Shown piece after piece: positions 1 to 7,740 of a stretch of 13,153 nt of DNA. Under the pieces are notes generated by a model. That model saw only the letters and a list, made by a program, of their open reading frames with translations, was not told the origin of the DNA and did not search any database. Positions within the stretch are counted from its first letter, which is position 1, and every line of letters begins with the position of its first letter. Source of the DNA: Oscillospiraceae bacterium (GTDB taxonomy: Bacteria; Bacillota; Clostridia; Oscillospirales; Oscillospiraceae); NCBI GenBank assembly GCA_020025675.1, contig JAHHRS010000052.1, positions 1 through 13,153 of the forward strand. Direction: 5' to 3'. The position numbers and the translations under genes were made by a program.

Positions 1-22
1 TTACCCTTAAATTACAGTCTTT

Positions 23-907
23 TTACTCCTCAAAGCCGAAGTTTCTGAGCAGAGAATTGGAGTCTCTCCAATTCTCTTTCACTTTTACCCATGTCTGCAG
101 GAATACCTTTGCATCAAGGAATTTCTCAATATCTTCTCTTGCCATTGCACCGATTTTTTTCAGCATAGATCCGTTTTTACCGATAATTATCCCCTTATGG
201 CTGGCTTTTTCGCAATAGATAGTCATTTCAATATCTATAATGCCGTCGGGACGCTCGGAAAACTTTGTTACCTCAACGGCTGTGCCGTGAGGCACTTCAC
301 GGGCAAGGCAGATAAGGAGCTTTTCACGGAGAAGCTCGGCGCAGATCTGCCGCTCGGGCTGGTCGGTTATCATATCCTCGGGGTAGAGGTGAGGGCCGGG
401 AACGGCAAATTTCTCGAATTCGTCTAAAAGCTCACCAAGTCCTTCTCCGGTTCTGGCGGAAATAGGTACAACAGATGTAAACTCATAGGCGGCAGAATAA
501 AGGGCAATTACCTCCAGAAGTCTTGCCTTATCAACGGTATCAATCTTATTTATGCAGAGAACGCAGGGAGATTTGCTCTGCTTTAAGCGCTCAATAAGCG
601 CCTCTTCCTGCTGTCCTATATTGGCAACAGGCTCAACCAGCATACATGCAAGGTCAACGTCCGCAACGCTCTCCTTTACTACATTCACCATGTAGTCGCC
701 CAGTCTGGTTTTTGGCTTATGGAAGCCGGGAGTGTCCATAAGCACAAACTGGGTTTCGCCATGGGGAACTATGCCGCAGATGCGGTTTCTGGTGGTCTGG
801 GGTTTATTTGAAACAATGGCCACCTTCTCCCCTACAAGTGCGTTTGTAAGAGTGGATTTACCCACGTTGGGTCTGCCGATTATAGTTATCATTGCTGATT
901 TTGTCAT
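23..907 (-). CDS. era: GTPase Era, 30S ribosomal subunit assembly factor
   Basis: Era binds the 3' end of 16S rRNA and helps mature and assemble the small ribosomal subunit. The 294-residue protein has the usual full length. Visible GTPase motifs are G1 GRPNVGKS (about residues 11-18), switch I around PQTTRNRI (36-43), G3 DTPG (58-61), G4 NKID (120-123) and G5 SAR (150-152). The C-terminal KH RNA-binding domain carries GIIIGKNGS near residue 240. The ATG is preceded by a GGAGAT ribosome binding site. It lies 14 bp downstream of ybeY and is the last complete gene of the yqfC-yqfD-phoH-ybeY-era operon. In many Firmicutes dgkA and cdd sit between ybeY and era; they are absent here. Only 22 bp follow the stop codon, so the next gene (often recO) cannot be judged. 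Identification is secure. Confidence 0.98.
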   Translation of the reverse strand: MTKSAMITIIGRPNVGKSTLTNALVGEKVAIVSNKPQTTRNRICGIVPHGETQFVLMDTPGFHKPKTRLGDYMVNVVKESVADVDLACMLVEPVANIGQQEEALIERLKQSKSPCVLCINKIDTVDKARLLEVIALYSAAYEFTSVVPISARTGEGLGELLDEFEKFAVPGPHLYPEDMITDQPERQICAELLREKLLICLAREVPHGTAVEVTKFSERPDGIIDIEMTIYCEKASHKGIIIGKNGSMLKKIGAMAREDIEKFLDAKVFLQTWVKVKENWRDSNSLLRNFGFEE

Positions 908-921
908 GTTGTTTATCTCCT

Positions 922-1401
922 TTAATTGTCCTGCATTATTGCCTTTTCTCTCTGTCTCATCTGAGCTTTCATTTCTCCCTCGTCCACATGGTCATAGCCC
1001 AAAAGGTGGAGGGTGGAGTGAACTGCAAGGTACATTATTTCTCTCTTAAAGCCGTGGCCGAATTCTTTTCCCTGTTCCTCGCATTTGGGAACGGAAATCA
1101 TCATATCGCCAAGTAAAATTCTGCCGCTTTCGTAATCCTTTTCGCATATCTCAGCGTCAAAATGCTCCGGCACAAGCTCGTTCTGGGGAAAAGAGAGAAC
1201 GTCCGTCTCCCTGTCAATATCCCGAAATTCTCTGTTAATTTCACGTATGCCCGCATTGTCGGTTAACATAACGCTTATATAGCAGGGTTCTGTAACCCCC
1301 TCAGCCTTTAAAGCCATTTTTATGGCCTTTTTTACATATATTCCTGCTTCAGGATGTTTAAGTCCTTTTTTCTCTCGGCTCAGCTGTATTTTATGTCCCA
1401 T
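922..1401 (-). CDS. ybeY: Endoribonuclease YbeY (rRNA maturation factor)
   Basis: YbeY is a metal-dependent single-strand endoribonuclease involved in 16S rRNA 3'-end maturation and ribosome quality control. The chosen start gives 159 residues, typical for the family. The metal-binding signature HxxxHxxGxxH is seen as HSTLHLLGYDH (H128, H132, H138). The frame stays open further upstream, but only by running through phoH. The ATG at 1399-1401 follows an AGGAGAGG site that lies inside the last codons of phoH, and a single base separates it from the phoH stop. Together with phoH (YbeZ) upstream and era downstream this is the classic conserved cluster, which suggests translational coupling and joint action in small-subunit biogenesis. 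Confidence 0.97.
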   Translation of the reverse strand: MGHKIQLSREKKGLKHPEAGIYVKKAIKMALKAEGVTEPCYISVMLTDNAGIREINREFRDIDRETDVLSFPQNELVPEHFDAEICEKDYESGRILLGDMMISVPKCEEQGKEFGHGFKREIMYLAVHSTLHLLGYDHVDEGEMKAQMRQREKAIMQDN

Positions 1402-1402
1402 T

Positions 1403-2410
1403 TTATCCTCTCCTGTATTTTTTGGACTGGGGCTTCGGTGCTGCAGGTGCAGGGTGCTTCTTGTCGTAATCCTCATATGCCTCAATAATTTTCTGCACCA
1501 GACTGTGGCGCACCACGTCGGAGCCTGTAAGGCGGCATATGGCAATATCCTCCACTCCGTCCAGAACCTTCATTGCAACCTCTAAGCCGCTGGTTTTATC
1601 CTCCGGCAGGTCTATCTGAGTTATATCTCCGGTAATTACCACCTTTGAGCCGAAACCCAAACGGGTAAGAAACATTTTCATCTGCTCTCCCGATGTATTC
1701 TGAGCCTCATCCAAAATAATAAAGCTGTCATCTAAAGTACGGCCTCTCATATACGCAAGAGGCGCAACCTCAATATTGCCCCGCTCCAGATACTTCTGGT
1801 AGGTTTCAGGGCCAAGCATCTCAAAAAGTGCGTCATAAAGGGGTCTGAGGTAGGGGTCAACCTTACTCTGCAAATCTCCCGGCAGAAAGCCAAGCCGTTC
1901 CCCTGCTTCAACTGCGGGTCTGGTGAGAATAATTCTGTTCACCTGTTCGGCTCGAAATGCCGCCACAGCCTGTGCAACCGCAAGATAGGTTTTACCTGTA
2001 CCGGCAGGGCCTATGCCCAGAGTAACGGTATTTTTTGAAATTGCCCTGCAATAGCTTTTCTGACCCAGAGTTTTGGGCTTTATAGGCTTGCCTTTGGCAG
2101 TAAGGCAGATAATGCCGCCGGAAAGCTCATCTATCTTATCCTCCTGTCCCTCGGACACAAGCTTTAAAATATACCTGACGTTCTGGCTGTCAATATTCTC
2201 CCCTCTTGCGGCAAGACGCAGAAGACCGGCTATTGCCTTTTCCGCAAGGCAGACATTCAGCTCGTCCTCACCCTGTATACGGAGCTGAGCTTCCCTGTCC
2301 TGCACGGTTACTTTAAGCTCTTCTTCTATCATTCTGAGATTCCTGTCAAAGGAGCCGAAGACGCTTATAACGTCCTCCATGCGCTCCACTTCCATAACTC
2401 GTTCTGTCAT
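1403..2410 (-). CDS. phoH: PhoH-family ATPase (YbeZ/PhoL type)
   Basis: This is a cytoplasmic P-loop ATPase of the PhoH/YbeZ family, a usual partner of YbeY in RNA metabolism; its exact biochemical role is not settled. The 335-residue length is typical. Walker A is GPAGTGKT (about 134-141) and Walker B is FIILDEAQ (230-237), inside the PhoH domain that fills roughly residues 110-310. The N-terminal 100 residues resemble the small alpha/beta RNA-binding-like region of the family. The C-terminus is Lys/Arg/Pro-rich (HPAPAAPKPQSKKYRRG). The first ATG has a weak AAGGA-type site about 12 bases upstream; an in-frame ATG at residue 11 has a closer GGAG, but family proteins normally carry the extra N-terminal residues. 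It lies 20 bp downstream of yqfD and one base from ybeY. Confidence 0.96.
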   Translation of the reverse strand: MTERVMEVERMEDVISVFGSFDRNLRMIEEELKVTVQDREAQLRIQGEDELNVCLAEKAIAGLLRLAARGENIDSQNVRYILKLVSEGQEDKIDELSGGIICLTAKGKPIKPKTLGQKSYCRAISKNTVTLGIGPAGTGKTYLAVAQAVAAFRAEQVNRIILTRPAVEAGERLGFLPGDLQSKVDPYLRPLYDALFEMLGPETYQKYLERGNIEVAPLAYMRGRTLDDSFIILDEAQNTSGEQMKMFLTRLGFGSKVVITGDITQIDLPEDKTSGLEVAMKVLDGVEDIAICRLTGSDVVRHSLVQKIIEAYEDYDKKHPAPAAPKPQSKKYRRG

Positions 2411-2430
2411 ATTTCTTTAAATTTTTCCTT

Positions 2431-3582
2431 TCAGGGAACCGTGGGTACGGCAATATTTTCAAGGCACAGGGCTGTGAGCTGTAAAGTCTTTTTCTCACTG
2501 TCGGAGCTTTCTTTAAACTCAGTCTCCAGAATTTCTCCGTCTAAATCTTCCCGCAAAATTTCTAAGAGCTTTTCTTCCCCGTTTCCCTCATATGTTCCGG
2601 AGCTTTTATCATAAAAAATGTACTCCTCCTTCACAATGCTCAGAGGCAGGGCGAAAAGGCCGTCTATGCCTAATTGGTATTCTTTTATAATTTTATCACA
2701 CTCGTCAATATGCTTTCCACTACTAAAATATAAATTTTGCCGTTTTTTTCCGAATTTAATTGCAAATCTGACTCTCTTACCCGCAATTTTCTCTTTAAAC
2801 ATGGCTGTTTTCGGTGTAACGGCCTGAAGATTCCGCCTTGTCTCCGCTATTACCTGCCCTTTCGCGCATACGGCACGGGGCGGATTAGGGCCGCTTTCCA
2901 TTATTCCTCTAACCAGAAGCTCCCCTTCTTCCACCGCATCGCCGGGGGCTTTAAGGCTTTGACCGTTCAATACGGACATTGACTTTATTATACCCTCCCG
3001 CTTTGCTCTCAGGTCTGTTAATTTATATTCTTCATATATTTTTTCCTCTTCTTTGCTGACTTTTACCATGACTCTTGCCTCTGAGCCGCTTATGTTAAGG
3101 CCAAGCCATGAAATCTCCGGCACTTCCGCCAGCACATGGCATCTGAGCATATCGGAAGATATATTAAATCTCGGTGCTCCTTCATACAGTCCGCCTGAGC
3201 TGAGAGCATTCATAAGCTTAGAAACGGGAACCTCTCCGTCGGAAATAATTTTAATACGCCACACAAAAAATGAAGAAAAAACAAGGAGCAGCAGCATAAC
3301 AAAGCAGGCCGCAAGAAGTACACTGCGCCTTTTAAATAGTTCTCCCAGTTTTTTCCCGCCTTTAATGGATATAATTTCAAACTCAGCCCCGCATTTTCGG
3401 CATATTTCCCCGAAAAGGGGCATTTCGCCTTCTCTCAGGCTTAAAATCACCTGACATTCTTCCTTAAACTCTGCATCTCTAATCATTATTCCCGAATTTG
3501 CGCAGGAATTCAAAACGCCCTCAGGACAGGGCGATGTGAGCAGGACTTTTGCCCTGCCCCTTACGGTATCACTTACTCCCAT
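2431..3582 (-). CDS. yqfD: Sporulation protein YqfD
   Basis: YqfD-family proteins are membrane-anchored sporulation proteins of endospore formers, produced in the mother cell in Bacillus; the molecular role is poorly defined. The 383-residue length fits the family. A cytoplasmic N-terminal domain (about residues 1-85) is followed by one hydrophobic span (about 87-108, rich in Leu/Val/Phe after KRR) and a large extracytoplasmic part of about 270 residues. The GEARVMVK-like segment (seen as GSEARVMVKVSKE) and the later LRAKREGIIKSM and GDAVEEGELLVRGIM segments match the conserved YqfD core. The ATG follows a strong GGAGGGG site and overlaps the yqfC stop by 14 nt. It precedes phoH by 20 bp, the standard clostridial and bacillar order. 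Confidence 0.93.
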   Translation of the reverse strand: MGVSDTVRGRAKVLLTSPCPEGVLNSCANSGIMIRDAEFKEECQVILSLREGEMPLFGEICRKCGAEFEIISIKGGKKLGELFKRRSVLLAACFVMLLLLVFSSFFVWRIKIISDGEVPVSKLMNALSSGGLYEGAPRFNISSDMLRCHVLAEVPEISWLGLNISGSEARVMVKVSKEEEKIYEEYKLTDLRAKREGIIKSMSVLNGQSLKAPGDAVEEGELLVRGIMESGPNPPRAVCAKGQVIAETRRNLQAVTPKTAMFKEKIAGKRVRFAIKFGKKRQNLYFSSGKHIDECDKIIKEYQLGIDGLFALPLSIVKEEYIFYDKSSGTYEGNGEEKLLEILREDLDGEILETEFKESSDSEKKTLQLTALCLENIAVPTVP

Positions 3583-3841
3583 TTTCCCCTCCGAAATCCA
3601 CGCTCTGAATTTTCCCCCGTATAAGGAGCTGATGCTCTGTCATTGCCTCCACACGCAAACCCTCGCCCCATACGCAGAGGTTTCCGTCACTGCCGGATAT
3701 AACTATTCGCTCACTGCCCAATTCCGTTATACCACGGTGATTTTCCATTAAAAGGGTATTCCCCGTTAAACTGAGCCTTGTGCCGAATGCTCCGTCAGAG
3801 AGGGGGGAAATAAGCTCGGTTTTAAATCTGTGCTTTTTCAA
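3569..3841 (-). CDS. yqfC: Sporulation protein YqfC (TTG start proposed)
   Basis: YqfC is a small protein almost always encoded directly upstream of yqfD in endospore formers; function unknown. The diagnostic stretch is LLMENHRGITEL, matching the conserved ENH(R/K)G core, followed by a repetitive beta-rich region ending in a GKIQSVDF-type C-terminus. I place the start at a TTG (3839-3841) because an AGGAG site sits nine bases upstream and the resulting 90 residues match the usual family length of about 90. A longer version from an ATG at 3883 would give 104 residues but has no Shine-Dalgarno sequence and leaves only 26 bp to the divergent ylbJ start. The 3' end overlaps yqfD by 14 nt. Family call is firm; the start is an inference. 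Confidence 0.85.
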   Translation of the reverse strand: MKKHRFKTELISPLSDGAFGTRLSLTGNTLLMENHRGITELGSERIVISGSDGNLCVWGEGLRVEAMTEHQLLIRGKIQSVDFGGENGSK

Positions 3842-3859
3842 AGTCCTCAACTCCTGTCC

Positions 3860-3888
3860 GTATAAATCTATGTGAGGGCTCATAATTT
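3860..3888 (+). promoter_or_regulatory. Possible sigma-E-like promoter for ylbJ
   Basis: GTATAAA (3860-3866) and CATAATTT (3881-3888), 14 bp apart, resemble the sigma-E consensus (a -35 of the ATATT type and a -10 of the CATACAnT type). Transcription would begin near 3894, almost at the AAGGGGTGA ribosome binding site, giving a very short leader. It overlaps the divergent yqfC control region. The match is partial, so this is tentative. Confidence 0.35.
3865..3872 (-). promoter_or_regulatory. Possible sigma-E-like -10 element for the yqfC operon
   Basis: On the minus strand the bases read CATAGATT, carrying the CATA core of mother-cell sigma-E -10 elements. A start of transcription about seven bases downstream would leave a leader of roughly 18 nt carrying the AGGAG site before the TTG start of yqfC. 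No convincing -35 partner is seen at about 14 bp spacing, so this is weak evidence. The known sigma-E control of yqfC-yqfD in Bacillus motivated the search. Confidence 0.25.
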
Positions 3889-3909
3889 GAGTACAAGGGG
3901 TGATACTAT

Positions 3910-4863
3910 TTGAAGAAAAAGCTTTCCGTTCTGGCGGCGCTGTGCGCACTTTTTGTACTTTTAACTGCATCACAGGAAGCCGTAAACTGCTGCAAAACGT
4001 CTCTTAAACTCTGCATAAACCTGATTATTCCGTCACTTTTTCCTTTTTTTGTACTGTCGGGGCTTTTAAATAATTTAGGCTTTCCCGAAATTCTGGGCCG
4101 CAGCATAGGCAAAAGTGCGGGAAGGCTCTTCAATGTCTCCGGCGCCGGTTTTTCCGCTTTTTTTATAGGCATATGCGGCGGCTACCCTTTGGGTGCGTCT
4201 TATATTGCCACCATGGAAGAGCAGGGAAAAATCAGCTCAAAAGAGGCGGAACGGCTTTTAGGCTTTTGCAATAACACAGGCCCCGCATTTATTATGGGAG
4301 CTATCGGAACGGGAGTTTTTCACTCGGTAAAGGTAGGAATTCTGCTGTACATAATTCATATTATTTCTGCGCTGATATGCGGTCTTTTACTAAGCGGAAA
4401 AGAAGAGTTCGCTTCTTGTGAGCTGTCCCCCTCTCCTGCCATGAGCTTTTCTCCGGCCCTCAGCAGCGCCGTTAAAAGTTCCGTATTAAACATACTCAAC
4501 GTCTGCGGCTTTGTTTTGACTTTCGGTGTATTTACAGGACTTATGGAATCAAGCGGATTTTTACCTGCCCTGTGCAATTTTCTATCCGGCAAAACAGGCA
4601 TAGACTATGCCTGCATAAGAGCCTTTTTACTGGGTCTCTTTGAGCTTGGAGGAGGAGTGGGAGCAATGGAAGGTTTTGAATTAAACGCCCAAAATCTGGC
4701 CCTTGCCGCATTTATGGTAGGCTTCGGAGGTCTGTCGGTTCATTTTCAAACCCTTTCTCTCATTGCAGACCGTGAAATAAAAAGTGCCCGGCATTTTGCC
4801 GGACGATTGCTAAGCGCCGTTCTTGCGGCCGTATTTGCCTATATTGCAGGCATATATTTATAA
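3910..4863 (+). CDS. ylbJ: YlbJ-family sporulation integral membrane protein
   Basis: This is a polytopic membrane protein of the nucleoside-recognition (Gate) domain superfamily, closest in motif content to sporulation protein YlbJ; the transported or sensed molecule is unknown. At 317 residues it is shorter than Bacillus YlbJ (about 400). Diagnostic segments are GGYPLGASYIA (about 90-100), the ISSKEAERLLGFCNNTGPAFIMGAIG stretch (about 108-133) and a repeated half near LFELGGGVGAMEG. About eight hydrophobic segments are visible, the first acting as an uncleaved signal anchor after MKKK. The TTG start is supported by an AAGGGGTGA site six to eight bases upstream. It diverges from yqfC and ends at a shared terminator. 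YlbJ itself versus a related Gate-domain protein cannot be separated with certainty, but the sporulation neighbours favour YlbJ. Confidence 0.85.
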   Translation: MKKKLSVLAALCALFVLLTASQEAVNCCKTSLKLCINLIIPSLFPFFVLSGLLNNLGFPEILGRSIGKSAGRLFNVSGAGFSAFFIGICGGYPLGASYIATMEEQGKISSKEAERLLGFCNNTGPAFIMGAIGTGVFHSVKVGILLYIIHIISALICGLLLSGKEEFASCELSPSPAMSFSPALSSAVKSSVLNILNVCGFVLTFGVFTGLMESSGFLPALCNFLSGKTGIDYACIRAFLLGLFELGGGVGAMEGFELNAQNLALAAFMVGFGGLSVHFQTLSLIADREIKSARHFAGRLLSAVLAAVFAYIAGIYL

Positions 4864-4889
4864 AAAAGGGGCGCATTTGCGCCCTTTTT
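4864..4889. terminator. Bidirectional intrinsic terminator
   Basis: An A-run followed by GGGGCGC, an ATTT loop, GCGCCC and five T forms an 11-pair hairpin (4864-4874 with 4879-4889, one G-T pair). The T-run follows on the plus strand and the mirrored A-run provides a U-tract on the minus strand. It lies immediately after the ylbJ stop and reaches into the stop codon of the convergent CHR gene, so it can end both transcripts. Confidence 0.88.
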
Positions 4890-5464
4890 CAGAATTTAAA
4901 TATAATTCCCGCCAATGCCGACAGGCTTATGAAAACTATGGGGTGAAGATTTTTCGTCTGCTTTACCCAGCGGGTCAGCACCAAAAGCACAGCCGCCAAA
5001 GCTATTGCCTTAAAGTTAAAAAGGCTCATCAGCACACCTGTACTTACAAATTTTTCCACGTTAAACAGAGCCATTTTAATTACCAGAAAGCCGGCAGAGG
5101 CAATAAGAGCCACGGAGCAGGGGCGCAGACCGTAAAAAACAGAGTCAACTGTTTTGTTGTTTCTGAATGTCTCCAGAACCTTTGCGATAACCATAATTAT
5201 CACAATGGCAGGGCAGATAAGGCCTAAGGTGGCAATAACTGCGCCGGGAATTCCCCCCGCCGTATAGCCTACATAGGTTGCCATATTTACGCCGATAGGG
5301 CCGGGAGTGGACTCGGACACCGCAATCATATCGGCAAGCTGAGAGCTTGTAAACCAGCCGGTGCGCTCGGACATATCATAGAGGAAAGGCAGAGTTGCAA
5401 GACCGCCGCCAACGGAGAAAAGGCCGGTGAAAAAGAATTCAAGGAATAATCTCAGATATATCAT
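4889..5464 (-). CDS. CHR-family transporter half, second subunit (chromate transporter family)
   Basis: This is a short (191-residue) CHR-family membrane protein equivalent to one half of the long ChrA transporter. Short CHR proteins occur as adjacent pairs and are thought to work together in anion (chromate/sulfate-type) efflux; the substrate here is unknown. The family motif FSVGGGLATLPFL is at about residues 16-28 and STPGPIGVNMATYVGY at about 52-67. Roughly five or six hydrophobic segments follow, including a C-terminal one (IVFISLSALAGIIF). The ATG overlaps the stop of the upstream partner by 4 nt (ATGA), so the two are translationally coupled. The stop codon lies inside the terminator shared with ylbJ. 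It is the last gene of its operon. Confidence 0.93.
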   Translation of the reverse strand: MIYLRLFLEFFFTGLFSVGGGLATLPFLYDMSERTGWFTSSQLADMIAVSESTPGPIGVNMATYVGYTAGGIPGAVIATLGLICPAIVIIMVIAKVLETFRNNKTVDSVFYGLRPCSVALIASAGFLVIKMALFNVEKFVSTGVLMSLFNFKAIALAAVLLVLTRWVKQTKNLHPIVFISLSALAGIIFKF

Positions 5465-6003
5465 TTATCCCGACCTCCCATATTTGTAACCATCACACCG
5501 CATATGCCGCTGACAAGCACGAAAAATACGGGTGACATGTCAAAGAACACAGACATGAGAAATACCGCAAGAAAAATTGTCAGAGTTGCTTTATCGGTGA
5601 CGGCCTTTTTCCAGAGTTTCACAACGGCATTGAATATAAGCACGCATACGCAGACACGAATACCGGCAAATGCGCATTTTACAGCGGGAATATCCGCAAA
5701 ATTTGTGAGCACTGCGGCAATAAGCGTAATAATTATAAGAGACGGAAAAACAACGCCCAGAGTTGCGAAAATACCTCCCCACACTCCCGCTGTTTTATGG
5801 CCTACAAAAGTTGCAGTATTAACGGCTATTATGCCGGGGGTACACTGACCCACGGCATAATAGTCTAAAAGTTCTTCCTCACTTACCCAGTGTTTTTTCT
5901 CAACCAGTTCTTTTTCCAGCATAGGTATCATAGCGTAGCCGCCGCCGAAGGTCATAACTCCGATACGGGAAAAGGAGAGAAAAAGCTGTATAAGTTTGTT
6001 CAT
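5461..6003 (-). CDS. CHR-family transporter half, first subunit (chromate transporter family)
   Basis: This is the partner half-transporter, 180 residues long. The CHR motif appears as MTFGGGYAMIPML (about 17-29), followed by the conserved YYAVGQCTPGIIAVNTATFVGH segment (about 49-69) and several hydrophobic spans (about 75-100, 110-127, 140-172). The two halves keep matching GGG and TPG/VN.AT.VG motifs at similar positions, as expected of paralogues acting as an antiparallel pair. An AAGGTGAT site precedes the ATG and overlaps the end of the phosphoglucomutase gene, whose stop lies only 9 bp upstream. In an anaerobe the physiological cargo may be an oxyanion other than chromate. Family call is firm; the substrate is unassigned. 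Confidence 0.94.
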   Translation of the reverse strand: MNKLIQLFLSFSRIGVMTFGGGYAMIPMLEKELVEKKHWVSEEELLDYYAVGQCTPGIIAVNTATFVGHKTAGVWGGIFATLGVVFPSLIIITLIAAVLTNFADIPAVKCAFAGIRVCVCVLIFNAVVKLWKKAVTDKATLTIFLAVFLMSVFFDMSPVFFVLVSGICGVMVTNMGGRDK

Positions 6004-6012
6004 TTTATCACC

Positions 6013-7740
6013 TTATTTTCCCAGAGTTTCGGCGTAGTTATTATATTTTTCTACCTTCTCTTTGCACTCTGCCTCACTCCTGCCTCTTATGAGCAGGTAA
6101 ATTTTTACCTTAGGCTCAGTACCGGAGGGGCGGACAATGAAGTTTGAACCGTCAGAGAGTTCAAAGAAAAGAACGTTTGAGCCGAAGAAGGGAGTTTTGT
6201 CCACCTTGCCCAGACCCTTTACTGCAATACTGCCGTCCTGATAGTCACGGACACGGAGAACCTCCGTACCTGCAATATTCTCAGGGGGATTTGAACGCAG
6301 GTCGTCCATAAGCTTCTTCATCTTTGCAAGACCGTCAAGACCGGGCATAACAAGGTTCAGGGTTTTTTCCATGTAATAACCGTACTTTTTATAAAGCTGG
6401 TCCAGTGCGTCAAGAAGAGTCATTCCCATATTATGGTAATGTGCTGCCATTTCGGCAATCATCATGGAAGCGGTAACCGCGTCCTTGTCTCTTACATAGT
6501 CGCCCATCATGTACCCGTAACTCTCTTCAAAGGCAAAAATGCAGTTATAGCTCTTGGCGGCTTCCCAGTCGGCAACCCGCTCGGCCATAAATTTAAATCC
6601 GGTAAAGGTATCCTCGAAGTGGACATCGTTATATTCGCACACGGCTCTTGCCATGCCGGTTGTTACTATGGAGCAGAGAGCACCTGGTTTTTCGGGCATG
6701 GTGCCGGTTGCTTTCTTTGCATTTATAATATAGTCAAGGAGCAGTACGCCCATCTGGTTTCCGGTGATAGTCACATACTCGTCACCGCGGCGAACCATGG
6801 TTCCCACTCTGTCAGAGTCGGGATCGGTGCCTATAATAAGGTCGGAACCCACTTTTTTTGCAAGGTCAACAGCCAGATAGAAGCCCTCCGGATTTTCAGG
6901 GTTGGGGCTTACAACTGTGGGGAAAGAGCCGTCCAGCACCATCTGCTCCTCAACGGGATAGATGTGCTTTATTCCGAGACGCTTTAATGCCTCCGGCACA
7001 AGCTTATATCCGCAGCCGTGGAAAGGAGTATAAACTATTTTAAAATCCTCCGCTGCCTTTTTAACAGCCTCTTTATCAATGGCCTGAGACATGACCTTAT
7101 CCATAAAAGCCTTATCGGTCTCCTCGCCTATAATCTGTATTTTTCCCTCTTTCACCGCATCGTCAAAATTGCAGGTTTTGTAAGATGTAAAAACATCGGA
7201 ATTTCTCATATTCCGGGCGATTGCATCAGCTTTCTGAGGCGGAAGCTGTGCCCCGTCAGACCAGTACACCTTATAGCCGTTATACTCCTTGGGGTTATGG
7301 GAGGCGGTTATATTGAGACCCGCTCTGCATCCGTAATAACGGACGGCAAAGCTCAGTTCAGGTGTAGGACGCAATGCGTCAAAAATTCTCACCTTAATGC
7401 CGTTTGCCGCCATAACACAGGCGGCCTCCTCAGCGAAAGCACGGCCGTTTAAGCGGCAGTCATGGGCAATAACTATCCCCTGCCGCTTTGCCTCCTCACC
7501 GTCAGCGGCGATGACATCGGCAAATGCCTGAGTGGCATGGCGAATGATATGGATATTCATGTGGTGCAGACCCACTTTCATGGTGCCACGCAGACCTGCT
7601 GTACCAAACTCAAGGGGTGCAAAGAAGCGGCTTTCGATTTCCTTCTCATCGTCCTTAATCTGGTCCAGTTCTTTCCACTCTGCCTCGGAGAGAGCGGGAT
7701 TATCCAGCCAATGCTGATATTCTTGCTTATAATTGCTCAT
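6013..7740 (-). CDS. pgcA: Alpha-phosphoglucomutase / phosphomannomutase
   Basis: This enzyme interconverts hexose 1- and 6-phosphates through a phosphoserine intermediate and supplies glucose-1-phosphate for glycogen, teichoic acid and nucleotide-sugar synthesis. The chosen ATG gives 575 residues, the normal length of the long bacterial alpha-phosphoglucomutase class. Visible motifs in order are the phosphate-contacting GTAGLRG (about 46-52), the catalytic loop TASHNPKEYNGYKVYW (about 145-160, Ser147), the metal loop GTDPDSDRVG (about 304-313), sugar-binding FEESYGYM (about 404-411) and the C-terminal phosphate-binding RPSGTEPKVKIYL (about 536-548). An 18-residue longer reading is open, but the internal ATG has an excellent GAGGAGG site. 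That ATG overlaps the end of the DUF2007-like gene by 14 nt. Glucose versus mannose preference cannot be read from sequence. Confidence 0.96.
   Translation of the reverse strand: MSNYKQEYQHWLDNPALSEAEWKELDQIKDDEKEIESRFFAPLEFGTAGLRGTMKVGLHHMNIHIIRHATQAFADVIAADGEEAKRQGIVIAHDCRLNGRAFAEEAACVMAANGIKVRIFDALRPTPELSFAVRYYGCRAGLNITASHNPKEYNGYKVYWSDGAQLPPQKADAIARNMRNSDVFTSYKTCNFDDAVKEGKIQIIGEETDKAFMDKVMSQAIDKEAVKKAAEDFKIVYTPFHGCGYKLVPEALKRLGIKHIYPVEEQMVLDGSFPTVVSPNPENPEGFYLAVDLAKKVGSDLIIGTDPDSDRVGTMVRRGDEYVTITGNQMGVLLLDYIINAKKATGTMPEKPGALCSIVTTGMARAVCEYNDVHFEDTFTGFKFMAERVADWEAAKSYNCIFAFEESYGYMMGDYVRDKDAVTASMMIAEMAAHYHNMGMTLLDALDQLYKKYGYYMEKTLNLVMPGLDGLAKMKKLMDDLRSNPPENIAGTEVLRVRDYQDGSIAVKGLGKVDKTPFFGSNVLFFELSDGSNFIVRPSGTEPKVKIYLLIRGRSEAECKEKVEKYNNYAETLGK

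Noticed and set aside
1..22. Possible recO or other gene continuing past era at the left edge
   Set aside because: Only 22 bp are present, with no readable codons of a known gene; recO is expected only from general synteny.
922..1545. Longer 207-residue reading of ybeY
   Set aside because: The extra 48 residues run inside phoH in another frame; the ATG at 1401 has a strong ribosome binding site and family-typical length.
3906..4172. Minus-strand open frame opposite ylbJ
   Set aside because: No family resemblance, and it is antisense to a clearly coding membrane protein with its own ribosome binding site.
6433..6987. 184-residue plus-strand open frame inside pgcA
   Set aside because: It is antisense to the mutase motifs, His/Gly-rich in a way typical of shadow frames, and has no credible ribosome binding site.
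7018..7452. 144-residue plus-strand open frame inside pgcA
   Set aside because: It overlaps the conserved catalytic region of the mutase on the other strand and resembles no family.
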